Below, one piece after another: positions 1-7,519 of a DNA stretch of 64,000 nucleotides. This DNA comes from RGIG6353 sp045594565 (GTDB lineage: Bacteria > Bacillota > Clostridia > Oscillospirales > SIG627). The position numbers and the translations under genes are program-made. The stretch lies in contig JAZNYT010000002.1 in assembly GCA_045594565.1 (NCBI GenBank), positions 1 through 64,000 on the forward strand. Reading direction: 5' to 3'. The number at the start of each line of letters is the position of its first letter. Positions within the stretch are counted from its first letter, which is position 1. The notes below the pieces were generated by a model. The model was not told the DNA's origin, did no database searches, and saw nothing but the letters and a program-made list of their open reading frames with translations.

Positions 1-24
1 ACGACATGGCTACGATCCGACTTC

Positions 25-53
25 AAAAAGAGTACCGAAGAGGTACTCTTTTT
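25..53. terminator. Bidirectional intrinsic terminator
   Basis: A 12-bp perfect stem (25-36 with 42-53, loop GAAGA) has an A-tract on one side and a T-tract on the other. It would end a transcript entering from the left edge; the gene it serves is not in the window. Confidence 0.75.
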
Positions 54-90
54 GTTTTGTAACAGAGTGAGGGGATTCGAACACCAAGGG

Positions 91-203
91 GGAGACCGCC
101 GTTAAAAAAACAGTCCGGTGAACTGTTTTTAGGCGGGGACGCGAAGGGCTGGTCCCGAGCGAAAGGCTATGCGTAGCGTAGCCCGAATCCCTCCCTTTCC
201 GCC
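91..203 (+). other. Structured element ending in a tRNA-Ser-like 3' tail
   Basis: Three consecutive hairpins can be read (106-114/122-130; 136-140/152-156; 165-172/176-183). They are followed at 184-203 by CGAATCCCTCCCTTTCCGCC and then A, which matches the T-arm and acceptor 3' half plus CCA of a bacterial tRNA-Ser. No matching 5' acceptor strand or anticodon arm is present, so this is not a functional tRNA. It looks like a tRNA-derived remnant or repeat element just upstream of a terminator. Nature uncertain. Confidence 0.45.
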
Positions 204-210
204 AACAAAA

Positions 211-247
211 ACAGAACATTTGTCTGCCGACAAATGTTCTGTTTTTT
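211..247 (+). terminator. Intrinsic terminator after the tRNA-like tail
   Basis: Stem ACAGAACATTTGTC (211-224), loop TGCC, complementary arm 229-242, followed by a T-rich tail. It lies 7 nt after the tRNA-like CCA, as a tRNA terminator would. Confidence 0.8.
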
Positions 248-253
248 GTTTAT

Positions 254-435
254 CCAAGCCGCAGGCTTGGCATATCATCCGACGCAAGTCGGTATATCAC
301 CAAGGGCGGCATTTCCGCCCTTGTATCTCATCAGCCCCTATGGGGCTGGATCCCACTGCGGCTTGATGATATACAATGCTCCGCATTGATGATATACCGC
401 AACAAGTTGCGGATGATATACACGCCTTCGGCGTG
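254..435. repeat. Mosaic array of short hairpins with a shared linker (array I)
   Basis: Seven small hairpins have unrelated stems but 2-5 nt loops: 254-270, 279-292, 301-323, 332-348, 375-387, 397-412 and 422-434. The linker between them is conserved: GATGATATAC in the right half and its reverse complement (xTATATCAx) in the left half, so its orientation flips near 350-365. No protein-coding signal is seen. The architecture matches the array at 42551-42720, which uses another linker. Confidence 0.75.
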
Positions 436-462
436 ATGGGGATGTGAGTTGGCGAAAAATTC

Positions 463-491
463 TTGAATTAGCCTATAAAATATGATATAAT
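463..491 (+). promoter_or_regulatory. SigA-type promoter of the GNAT gene
   Basis: TTGAAT (463-468), 17-bp spacer, TATAAT (486-491), about 20 nt before the start codon, with the ribosome site GAGGTGG in between. Confidence 0.75.
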
Positions 492-511
492 ATTCTTAGT
501 GAGGTGGTGTT

Positions 512-1036
512 ATGGAAACAGAAAGACTTATTCTCCGACCGTGGTTAGCATCTGACTTAGATGATCTTTATGAATATTCAACGGATGAACGAGTTGGATC
601 AATGGCGGGGTTGAAGCCTCATATAAGCTCAGAAGAAGCTCGAAAAACATTGGATGAATATATGGCGCAAGAAAATCATTGGGCTATTGTTTTGAAATCA
701 GAAAATAAAGTTATCGGAGCAATAAAGTTGAATTCCGATAACAATCGAGGCAAATATTATGCCAAAGCCATAAGTTTTGTTCTGTCTCCGCTCTATTGGG
801 GAAAAGGAATTATGACAGAAGCAGTCAAAAGAGTAATTCGCTATTCCTTTGATGAGTTGAAAATCGACTTGTTATCAGCTTTTCACTATTCAGAAAATTC
901 ACTCTCCAAAAGAGTCATAGAAAAATGCGGGTTCGAATATGAAACCACATTATATCAATCCGTCAAAAGATATGACGGCAAGTTGAAGGATATGGTCTGC
1001 TATTGCATATTAAGGGACAATTACTATAAGGTTTGA
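512..1036 (+). CDS. GNAT family N-acetyltransferase (RimJ/RimL-like)
   Basis: A 174-residue acetyl-CoA-dependent N-acetyltransferase. It opens with METERLILRPW, the hallmark of the RimJ/RimL-like branch, and carries the acetyl-CoA loop region near 'SPLYWGKGIMTEAV' and a C-terminal 'VIEKCGFEYE' segment. The substrate (ribosomal protein N-terminus, small molecule or antibiotic) cannot be told. The ATG follows GAGGTGG. The gene stands alone between tRNA-like/hairpin repeats and the AraC gene and looks more AT-rich than its neighbours, which suggests an accessory insertion. A second GNAT of the same broad type lies at 18727-19302 and is only distantly similar. Confidence 0.85.
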   Translation: METERLILRPWLASDLDDLYEYSTDERVGSMAGLKPHISSEEARKTLDEYMAQENHWAIVLKSENKVIGAIKLNSDNNRGKYYAKAISFVLSPLYWGKGIMTEAVKRVIRYSFDELKIDLLSAFHYSENSLSKRVIEKCGFEYETTLYQSVKRYDGKLKDMVCYCILRDNYYKV

Positions 1037-1112
1037 CCTTTTGTCGGTTTTTACCTCAAATTTTGACCTTTTATCACGGTTAAGCCAAAACAAAGGTATT
1101 CGAACACCGAGA

Positions 1113-1946
1113 TTATGGCTGATTTTGAGATTTTCTGTACTCTACGGGAGTAACTCCAACCTTTCTTTTGAATATTCTGCAAAAATAAGTAGCGCTGGAA
1201 AAGCCGAGAACGTCAGCGATTTCACTTATCTGCTTATCACTGTATATCAATTGTCGTTTAGCGTGCATTATTGTGGTACTTAGCTTGTATTCAATGGGTG
1301 TAAGTCCCGAATATTCCTTAAAGAGCTTGCGAAAGTAAATTGGACTTACGTTGCACATTTTAGCAAGCTCGTCTATTTTTATTTCTGTTATGTTCCCGTT
1401 TTCCAGTTCATTGATTCCCTTTGAAATAATGTTGTATTTCGGAAGAATCTTATTCTTTTGGTGATGATAACTTCCTATTTCCGACAATAAAATATAAAAC
1501 AGCCCCAAAATCTTTGTAGGGGATTGGACGGCATACTGAAAGTTATCGTCAATTTCAAACAGAGTTTCGGTAAAACGAGTTGAATTATTCAATTCGTATT
1601 TTTTTACGTTTTTGTCGAAGCAAAAGGGAGTGCCTTCCTCGTCGTAAAGCTTAAAATTTATTCCGATACAGTTATGTGCATCATCTGTGCAGCAGTCAAC
1701 GAACCTTGTTTTGTATTCGCCCTCCTCGGGAGCGTATATAATTGAATTTTTCGGCGCATATATTTCTTTTCCGTCTTTAAGCGTATATACCGCACCGCAG
1801 TTGTAAAGATAAAACAACAAATGTTGCTTTTTGGGGCTACCTATGAAATTTACGGTGTCATCATTCGACCACCTTTGCTTAAAGGTGTTTAATACTTGTG
1901 CTCTAAAGCTTATCCGATAGGCATTCTCTATATTTATTACGTTCAT
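1113..1946 (-). CDS. AraC family transcriptional regulator
   Basis: A 277-residue regulator with an N-terminal cupin-like sensing domain (about 1-170) and a C-terminal double HTH ('KIDELAKMCNVSPIYFRKLFKEY', then 'QISEIADVLGFSSATYFCRIFKR') typical of AraC/XylS proteins. I chose the internal ATG at 1946 because AGGAGG sits just upstream; an in-frame start at 2009 would lie inside the promoter. It is divergent from the oxidoreductase at 2130, and GTGACATTTAT repeats flank the two promoters, so it probably activates the oxidoreductase-epimerase pair and controls itself. The ligand is probably a sugar, by inference. Confidence 0.88.
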   Translation of the reverse strand: MNVINIENAYRISFRAQVLNTFKQRWSNDDTVNFIGSPKKQHLLFYLYNCGAVYTLKDGKEIYAPKNSIIYAPEEGEYKTRFVDCCTDDAHNCIGINFKLYDEEGTPFCFDKNVKKYELNNSTRFTETLFEIDDNFQYAVQSPTKILGLFYILLSEIGSYHHQKNKILPKYNIISKGINELENGNITEIKIDELAKMCNVSPIYFRKLFKEYSGLTPIEYKLSTTIMHAKRQLIYSDKQISEIADVLGFSSATYFCRIFKRKVGVTPVEYRKSQNQP

Positions 1947-1971
1947 ATCAAGTACGCCTCCTGTATAATTT

Positions 1972-2048
1972 GTGACATTTATTATAGCTATAAAACCGCG
2001 ATTTGTCAATGATTATGGAATTGTTTAGTTTCTAAAAGTGACATTTAT
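1972..2048. promoter_or_regulatory. Direct repeats GTGACATTTAT: candidate AraC-family operators
   Basis: The 11-mer GTGACATTTAT occurs at 1972-1982 and 2038-2048, 66 bp apart (about six helical turns). The first lies just downstream of the araC -10; the second lies 15 bp upstream of the oxidoreductase -35. This is what autorepression plus activation of the divergent operon would need. Seen in sequence; function inferred. Confidence 0.55.
1981..2009 (-). promoter_or_regulatory. SigA-type promoter of the araC-like gene
   Basis: On the minus strand TTGACA (2009-2004), 17-bp spacer, TATAAT (1986-1981). Both hexamers match the consensus. Confidence 0.8.
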
Positions 2049-2063
2049 ATATCGTTATGTGCC

Positions 2064-2092
2064 TTGACCGCGATATGTTGCACGGATATAAT
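2064..2092 (+). promoter_or_regulatory. SigA-type promoter of the oxidoreductase-epimerase operon
   Basis: TTGACC (2064-2069), 17-bp spacer, TATAAT (2087-2092). Confidence 0.75.
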
Positions 2093-2129
2093 TGAGGTGT
2101 AAAATTTCTTTGATAAAAAGGAGATACTT

Positions 2130-3212
2130 ATGAAAAACAAAGTAGGCTTTATCGGCTATGGTTCGATTGCGAGAGGTACCCACAAAGCGTCTTACAGATT
2201 AGCTGAGGACGTGGAGATTGTTGCGGTTTGCGACGTGAATCCGAATGCTTTAAAAAAGGCAAAGGAAGATTTCGGCTTGTCGGATGATTGCCTTTTTACA
2301 GACTATAAGGCGTTGATAGACAGTGGCAAGTGTAATATGGTTGATATTTGCACCCCTAACCGTTTTCATTGTGAGCAGGCGAAATATGCGCTTAATGCAG
2401 GTCTTGCCGTCAGTATGGAAAAGCCTGCCGGTATAAACAGTAAAGAGGTAGAGGAAGTACGTGCGCTGGCAGAGAAAAAAGGATTGCCCGTATTTGTCTC
2501 GTTTACCTGGCGCCATATGCCCACAACAAGATTCCTTAAGGATACAATCGACAGCGGAGCTGTTGGTAAAGTGTATCATTGTTATATCAAGTGTATAAAA
2601 GAAAGCGGCTTGTGGGAAGGAAGAAGGCTTGAGTGGCGCTTCCAAAAGGAAATGGCAGGCTCGGGAGTGCTTTGCGACCTTGGCTCTCATATGATTGACT
2701 TTTTGAACTGGATGAACGAGGATATAGTGGGACTGTCTGCCAATATGGGTATTTTTGTCAAGGAAAGACAAAAGCTTGACAGCGATGAGTGGGCACCCGT
2801 TACAACCGACGACTATGCGAACATTATTGCAGACCTTAAGAGCGGTGCTACTGCAAATATCGACCTTTCCCGTTGTGCTAAGACAGAGGATCAGCTTACC
2901 GAATTTGCTATTTACGGTGAAAAGGGATATATTTGCTTCAGCAGCCGTGTAGGAAAAGGTCTTGAAATATGCTATGGCGACAAGGAAACTATTGCCAAGG
3001 GTAGAGTGAAGGTGGACACACCCGAGAAGTACGGTGATGCAAGGGCGATATACCAGTCACAGTCCTTTGTAAATTACGTCAACGGCAAAAAGGACGCCTT
3101 TACAACCACTATTGACGATGGCTTGAAGGCTCAGCTCGTTATAGATGCGGCAATAAAATCTCACAAAGAAAAGCGCTATGTAACAATTGATGAGATTCGT
3201 AAAGATTTGTAA
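2130..3212 (+). CDS. Gfo/Idh/MocA family NAD(P)-dependent oxidoreductase
   Basis: A 360-residue enzyme with an N-terminal Rossmann fold (GFIGYGSIARGTH, then an acidic strand end 'AVCDVN') and the family's 'EKPAG' motif near residue 95. The C-terminal half carries the substrate domain ('GVLCDLGSHMIDFLNW'). Such enzymes oxidise or reduce sugars, inositols or sugar acids at a hydroxyl/keto carbon; the substrate here is unknown. Ribosome site AAAAGGAG. It is followed after 33 nt by a TIM-barrel epimerase, a pairing common in inositol-like and rare-sugar pathways. A second Gfo/Idh gene lies at 17414. Confidence 0.88.
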   Translation: MKNKVGFIGYGSIARGTHKASYRLAEDVEIVAVCDVNPNALKKAKEDFGLSDDCLFTDYKALIDSGKCNMVDICTPNRFHCEQAKYALNAGLAVSMEKPAGINSKEVEEVRALAEKKGLPVFVSFTWRHMPTTRFLKDTIDSGAVGKVYHCYIKCIKESGLWEGRRLEWRFQKEMAGSGVLCDLGSHMIDFLNWMNEDIVGLSANMGIFVKERQKLDSDEWAPVTTDDYANIIADLKSGATANIDLSRCAKTEDQLTEFAIYGEKGYICFSSRVGKGLEICYGDKETIAKGRVKVDTPEKYGDARAIYQSQSFVNYVNGKKDAFTTTIDDGLKAQLVIDAAIKSHKEKRYVTIDEIRKDL

Positions 3213-3245
3213 TATAGGTCTTTTACAGAAAGGTGTTTAGCATTT

Positions 3246-4079
3246 ATGAGAACAGATTACGGTAAATTTTTAGCAATTTCAAACATTGATAATACAGATG
3301 CAGAGTTTATAAAATTGAAAGAGCTCGGGTTTTCTTATTGTCAGCTTATCTATAAGCCTGTAGAGTATACCGAAAAAGCGGCGAAGATAATATTTGAGGC
3401 ATCAAAAAAGCATAACGTGCCTATCGTGTCTATGTTTGCCGGCTTCAGAGACGGAAATTACGCCTTATCAAGGGCTGATTCCTTCAGAGTGTCGGGAATT
3501 AACAGTAAAGAATTCGGAAAAGACCGAATTGCTTACGTTAAAAAAGCTGCCGCGTTTGCAAAAAGCATAGGAATTGACGACGTTTTGATTCACGCAGGCT
3601 ATATTGCAAACAATCCACTTTCGGAAGAATATATGTATATGAGAGAGTGTCTTTCGGATTTTGCAGGCTTCTGCAAGGAAATCGGTGTAAACGTTCTTTT
3701 GGAAACAGGCTGTGAAAGTCCTATTACTATGCTCAGAATGATTGAAGACGTGGGAACAGGCAATGTTTATGCAAATCTTGATACGGCAAATCCTATTTTG
3801 TACGGCTTTGGTAATCCCGTTGACGCTGTATATACGCTCAATAGCTATATTAAAGGACTTCACATAAAAGACGGATTTCCTCCTGTAGACCCCGAGAAGT
3901 TAGGAGTACAAACACCTGTCGGAGAAGGCTTTGTAGACTTCAAACGCGTATTTGCCGAGCTTGAAAAGATAGGCTATGACGGCCCTATTATAATCGAACG
4001 TGAAATTTCTGGTGAAAAACAGCAAGAGGATCTGAAAAACTCTATCAAGTATCTGAATGAAGAGATTTTCAAAAAATAA
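3246..4079 (+). CDS. Sugar phosphate isomerase/epimerase (xylose isomerase-like TIM barrel)
   Basis: A 277-residue AP_endonuc_2-type barrel. Likely metal ligands are the Glu in 'LLETGCESP', the Asp in 'NLDTANP', the His in 'GLHIKDG' and the terminal Glu in 'IIIEREI'. It would interconvert keto and aldo sugars or epimers; the substrate is not determinable. It shares long stretches with the protein at 10717-11589 (DIGTGNV, NLDTAN, NPVDA, HxKDG), so the two are paralogues. Probably the second gene of the AraC-controlled operon. Confidence 0.85.
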   Translation: MRTDYGKFLAISNIDNTDAEFIKLKELGFSYCQLIYKPVEYTEKAAKIIFEASKKHNVPIVSMFAGFRDGNYALSRADSFRVSGINSKEFGKDRIAYVKKAAAFAKSIGIDDVLIHAGYIANNPLSEEYMYMRECLSDFAGFCKEIGVNVLLETGCESPITMLRMIEDVGTGNVYANLDTANPILYGFGNPVDAVYTLNSYIKGLHIKDGFPPVDPEKLGVQTPVGEGFVDFKRVFAELEKIGYDGPIIIEREISGEKQQEDLKNSIKYLNEEIFKK

Positions 4080-4107
4080 GCCGCATAAAGATTTTTGATT
4101 TCTTGTA

Positions 4108-4136
4108 TTGACTCTCACATTTTTTTATGTTAAAAT
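4108..4136 (+). promoter_or_regulatory. SigA-type promoter of the SLH-protein gene
   Basis: TTGACT (4108-4113), 17-bp spacer, TAAAAT (4131-4136), about 30 nt before the start codon. Confidence 0.75.
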
Positions 4137-4168
4137 AACTATGAATTTACGAAAGAGAGGATACTGAT

Positions 4169-5197
4169 TTGAAAAAAATAATAATTGCGGTAAGTATGGC
4201 ACTCCTTCTTGCAGCTTCTGCGGTGAGTGCTTCCGCTTTTGACGATATGCCAAACGACTGGTCTACAGCCGCATTGCAGAGCGCCGTTGACAACGGTCTT
4301 CTGAAGGGCTCGGACAATAAGCTCAACCCCAAAAACAGCCTCACCCGCGCAGAGATGGCTACCATTCTCGTAAGAGCTCTCGGTGCTACAGAGACAGCCG
4401 ATATTTCACAGTTTACCGACGTTCCCAAGGATGCCTGGTATCACAGTGCGATGGCTACGTCTTATAAGATGGGAATATTCAAGGGCGACGGCGCAGGTAA
4501 GATGAATCCCAATGCCAAGATAACAAGACAGGAAGCCTTTGTTGTTCTTGCCCGTGCATTCAATCTTAAAGCATCCACAACCTCAGCTCTTGAAAAGTTC
4601 AGCGACGCGAACAAGGTTGCCGCTTGGGCGAAGCCCGAGATAGAAGCACTTGTTGCAAACGGCTACGTTGGAGGAAGCGGCGGTGTGCTCAATCCTCTTT
4701 CAAGCATCACAAGAGCTGAATTTTCACAGGTAATGTACAATCTCAATAAAGCGTACGTAGACGACCTTGTTGGTCTTAACTCTCTCGGAACGGTTAACGG
4801 CAACGTTATTATCCGCGGAAACGCCATAAATACTATTCAGAACGTAACTATTAACGGTGACCTTATAATCGGCGACGGAATGCCTGAGGCTATGACCTTC
4901 ACAAACGTGAAGATCAACGGAAGACTCGTTATAAGAACTACCGGTAACATCAGCTTCGACGGAAGTGCCGCAGAGCTTGTAATTGCATTTGACAACACAA
5001 CGGTTACAAGGTCCACATCTTCTGTTATAAGCAAAATCACAAAGGACCCAAGCTTCACAAATGCATTTATTAAAGCCGAATCCGATACAGGCTCCGGTTC
5101 AACGCCTTCGGTTCCTTCAACACCTTCAACACCTTCAACACCCTCGACTCCTTCGGTTCCCGAAAAGGAAGAGGATATCTGGACAGAGTTCCACTAA
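4169..5197 (+). CDS. Secreted S-layer-homology (SLH) protein with beta-helix-like repeats
   Basis: A 342-residue exported protein. A signal peptide (about 1-23, ending ASA) leads into three SLH modules (about 24-70, 82-135, 143-195; 'ITRQEAF' and 'SITRAEF' motifs) that would anchor it to pyruvylated secondary wall polymer. Residues about 210-270 form V/I-rich repeats (GNVIIRG, GDLIIGD, GRLVIRT) like short beta-helix rungs. The tail is a repeated S-T-P linker (about 310-335), which may be a cell-wall-spanning or glycosylated stretch. The start is TTG at 4169 after GAGAGG. Monocistronic, with its own promoter and terminator. Confidence 0.85.
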   Translation: MKKIIIAVSMALLLAASAVSASAFDDMPNDWSTAALQSAVDNGLLKGSDNKLNPKNSLTRAEMATILVRALGATETADISQFTDVPKDAWYHSAMATSYKMGIFKGDGAGKMNPNAKITRQEAFVVLARAFNLKASTTSALEKFSDANKVAAWAKPEIEALVANGYVGGSGGVLNPLSSITRAEFSQVMYNLNKAYVDDLVGLNSLGTVNGNVIIRGNAINTIQNVTINGDLIIGDGMPEAMTFTNVKINGRLVIRTTGNISFDGSAAELVIAFDNTTVTRSTSSVISKITKDPSFTNAFIKAESDTGSGSTPSVPSTPSTPSTPSTPSVPEKEEDIWTEFH

Positions 5198-5200
5198 AAT

Positions 5201-5238
5201 AATAAGTCTTGTGCAATCGCACAAGACTTATTTTTTTA
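5201..5238. terminator. Bidirectional terminator between convergent genes
   Basis: A 14-bp perfect stem (5201-5214 with 5219-5232, loop AATC) with T/A tracts on both sides. It serves the SLH gene and the convergent flippase, whose stop lies in the T-tract. Confidence 0.9.
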
Positions 5239-6843
5239 TCTTTTTATTTTGTTTCTCAATCTGAGGAGGGTGCGTCCTGCAGGCAGGTCAAGAAGCTCCT
5301 CGTCACTGAACGTTTTCGACGTAAGGATGAGAGTACCGTATACTATAATTGCAACAGGCAGGGATGCTGCCATTGATATTATCATATTGCTTGTCGTTGT
5401 CAACATAACGTAGTAAAATGCATAGGTTACAACACCCATAAAAGCCGAAACAACCAAGGGAAGCACAAATATGCTTTTTATCTTTGGCAGATACCCTATT
5501 TGCTTTAAACTGGTGTAGTTCAGAAAGGCGGTTACGAGAGGGAAGGTAACGTCGGCAATAAGCCTTGCGTATATTCCGAGTGAAGTAAACCTTATAAGCG
5601 CGTATATGAGAACGGTATGGAATACAAAGGATATAAATGCATTGATTACAGGCGCCCTCATTTTTCCGTTACCTTGCAAAACCGATGTGGTGATAATGGA
5701 TAGTGAGTAGAATACACAACCAACAGAGCCGTATTTGAGAAGCGCTATCGCTACCTCGCGGTAGGTTATGAGACTTGGAAAAAGTACTGTCATTATAGGT
5801 CTTGCCAGCACTGCAAGTCCCACGGCAGAGGGAATGGATACTGCCATTGTAAGCTTGATTACGCCATCGATTTTTTTGTTCTTTTCTTCGTTCTTTCTTT
5901 CAATAAAAAGTCTTACCACTGCAGGCAGTGTAGATGCCGCAAGTGCCGTCGAAATAGCTATCGGCAGATTCACAAGACCCGTATACTGTGTGTTGAAAAC
6001 ACCTTGCAAAGAGGAAATCGCCTTGTCCGTAAATCCTTTTGACTCCATTAGATTGCCAAATATCAGGTCGTCAACCGTAAAGCTTATCTGAAAAACCGTC
6101 TGACTCAGAATAATGGGAATCATCGTAAGGACTATTCCTCTGTAGGTGACACTCTTTCTTTCTGTGTCGGAGGTGTCGTTTTCAATTTCACTCTTTAAAG
6201 CTCTCATTCGTGATGCAAAGAAAAGAGAGAGCATTATCAGTGCACCAAAGGCTCCTGCCAGAGTACCCATAGTAGCACCCGCCGCGCCCATTGCCGACGA
6301 GCCCATGCTCTTCATAAAAAGCCAGGTGGCAAAGATGCTTACTCCCGCGTTTATTATCTGCTCAACAATTTGCGAAAGGGCAGTGGGCACCATATTTGAA
6401 TGTCCCTGAAAGTATCCTCTGAATACACCGAGAAGCGCAACTATGAAGGTAGTAGGCGCAAGCACCCTCAAGGGATACATAAGTCCCGTTCTGCCGTATA
6501 ACGCTTCGAGAAATTCTGCCCCGAAGAAAAGCACCGAGAAAGCGGTTGTACCCGCAATGAGTGCGAAAACTAAAGCTCTTTTAAAAAGCACGAAAGCGTT
6601 TTTCGGGCTCTTTGATGCAAGCCTTTCCGACATAAGCTTCGATAGGGCAAGAGGGAGAGAGTAGGAGGAAAGAGTGAGGGCTACGTTGTAAATGCCGAAT
6701 GCGACCGAGTAAATGCCGTTTCCTTCCTCGCCCAGCATATTTGCCATAGGGATTCTATAAATAAAGCCAATTATTTTAGTTATTATACCTGCAAGGGCAA
6801 GAATTGCGCCCTGCACGATGAGAGAGTTATTTTTCTTTTCCAT
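5236..6843 (-). CDS. Polysaccharide biosynthesis / lipid flippase (SpoVB/MurJ-type MOP exporter)
   Basis: A 535-residue integral membrane protein with about 14 predicted helices. It opens with 'QGAILALAGIITKIIGFIYR', the typical start of SpoVB/YtgP-type flippases that move lipid-linked wall precursors across the membrane. Whether it serves spore cortex (SpoVB) or general wall synthesis cannot be decided. The ATG at 6843 follows GAGGTG; a longer in-frame start at 6900 would include the promoter and was rejected. Confidence 0.87.
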   Translation of the reverse strand: MEKKNNSLIVQGAILALAGIITKIIGFIYRIPMANMLGEEGNGIYSVAFGIYNVALTLSSYSLPLALSKLMSERLASKSPKNAFVLFKRALVFALIAGTTAFSVLFFGAEFLEALYGRTGLMYPLRVLAPTTFIVALLGVFRGYFQGHSNMVPTALSQIVEQIINAGVSIFATWLFMKSMGSSAMGAAGATMGTLAGAFGALIMLSLFFASRMRALKSEIENDTSDTERKSVTYRGIVLTMIPIILSQTVFQISFTVDDLIFGNLMESKGFTDKAISSLQGVFNTQYTGLVNLPIAISTALAASTLPAVVRLFIERKNEEKNKKIDGVIKLTMAVSIPSAVGLAVLARPIMTVLFPSLITYREVAIALLKYGSVGCVFYSLSIITTSVLQGNGKMRAPVINAFISFVFHTVLIYALIRFTSLGIYARLIADVTFPLVTAFLNYTSLKQIGYLPKIKSIFVLPLVVSAFMGVVTYAFYYVMLTTTSNMIISMAASLPVAIIVYGTLILTSKTFSDEELLDLPAGRTLLRLRNKIKR

Positions 6844-6862
6844 AAAGCACCTCGTAGCATTT

Positions 6863-6891
6863 ATAATAACACTTTTTGGCTTTACTGTCAA
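6863..6891 (-). promoter_or_regulatory. SigA-type promoter of the flippase gene
   Basis: On the minus strand TTGACA (6891-6886), 17-bp spacer, TATTAT (6868-6863). It occupies the space where the 5' part of the divergent sigG would be. Confidence 0.8.
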
Positions 6892-6909
6892 TAACCGCAT
6901 TTTCGACTT

Positions 6910-7476
6910 TTGACGTTCGTGCCAATGATAATCGGTGAAATAAGAAGATATCTTCGCGACAACAATATGATAAGGGTGAGCCGTTCTGTGAGAGATATTG
7001 CATATAAGGCGCTTTCAGCAAAGGAGCACCTGAACCTCATACTTTCCAGAGAGCCCACCATCGAAGAGTTGACAGATGAGGTCAATAGACGCATGCGTAT
7101 TGAAGCGGAGGAGAAAAAAAGACTGGAGGGCATCGACGTGCCTCCCGCAGTTTACTCCGAAAAGATGATAGCAGGCGCTCTTGATGCCGTCGTTGCGCCA
7201 GTATCACTTTTTGAGCCTGTCTATTCCGACAACGGAGATTCTATTTATATAATGGATCAGCTTTGTGATAATAAAAACAACGACGGTGTATGGACCGAAA
7301 GCATTGCCATATCCGAGGCAATGAAAAAGCTTTCCGAGAGGGAAAGCAAGATAATAAATATGCGCTTCTTTATGGGGAAAACTCAGATGGAGGTAGCTGA
7401 AGAGGTAGGGATTAGTCAGGCACAGGTTTCTCGTCTTGAAAAGGGCGCCCTTGAACAAATAAAGAAAAATATATAA
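6910..7476 (+). pseudogene. sigG: 5'-truncated sporulation sigma factor SigG
   Basis: The 188 residues match SigG from within region 2 to the C-terminus: 'VPMIIGEIRRYLRDNN', 'RVSRSVRDIAYKAL', the SigG-specific 'PVSLFEPVYSDNGD...YIMDQ' stretch, and the region 4 HTH 'GKTQMEVAEEVGISQAQVSR'. Full SigG is about 255 residues, so roughly the first 110 (regions 1.2 to 2.3, including the main core-polymerase-binding helices) are missing. Upstream lies only the divergent flippase promoter. The only starts are TTG 6910 or ATG 6925, neither with a ribosome site. In related genomes sigG usually sits beside sigE; here that place holds a ylmC-like gene. It may be a relic, or a rearranged copy if an intact sigG exists elsewhere. 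Confidence 0.8.
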
Positions 7477-7487
7477 AAGTAAAAAGT

Positions 7488-7515
7488 AAGGTGAACGCCG
7501 AAAAGCGTTCACCTT
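7488..7515 (-). terminator. Terminator for yajC (minus strand)
   Basis: An 11-bp stem AAGGTGAACGC (7488-7498) with 7505-7515. On the minus strand a T-rich run follows; on the plus strand there is no T-tract. Confidence 0.7.
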
Positions 7516-7519
7516 GGAA

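Noticed and set aside
10..366. Two short reading frames in the first 400 bases
   Set aside because: They cross terminators, the tRNA-like tail and hairpins, have no ribosome site and look like no known protein.
254..435. CRISPR-like appearance of regularly spaced repeats
   Set aside because: The constant part is only about 10 nt, the variable parts are themselves palindromes of differing length, linker orientation flips, and no cas gene is near. The same applies to 42551-42716.
6844..6909. A frameshifted 5' half of sigG upstream of 6910
   Set aside because: Only F-S-T-F-like codons are found; the rest is a perfect SigA promoter for the divergent flippase. There is no room for 110 residues.
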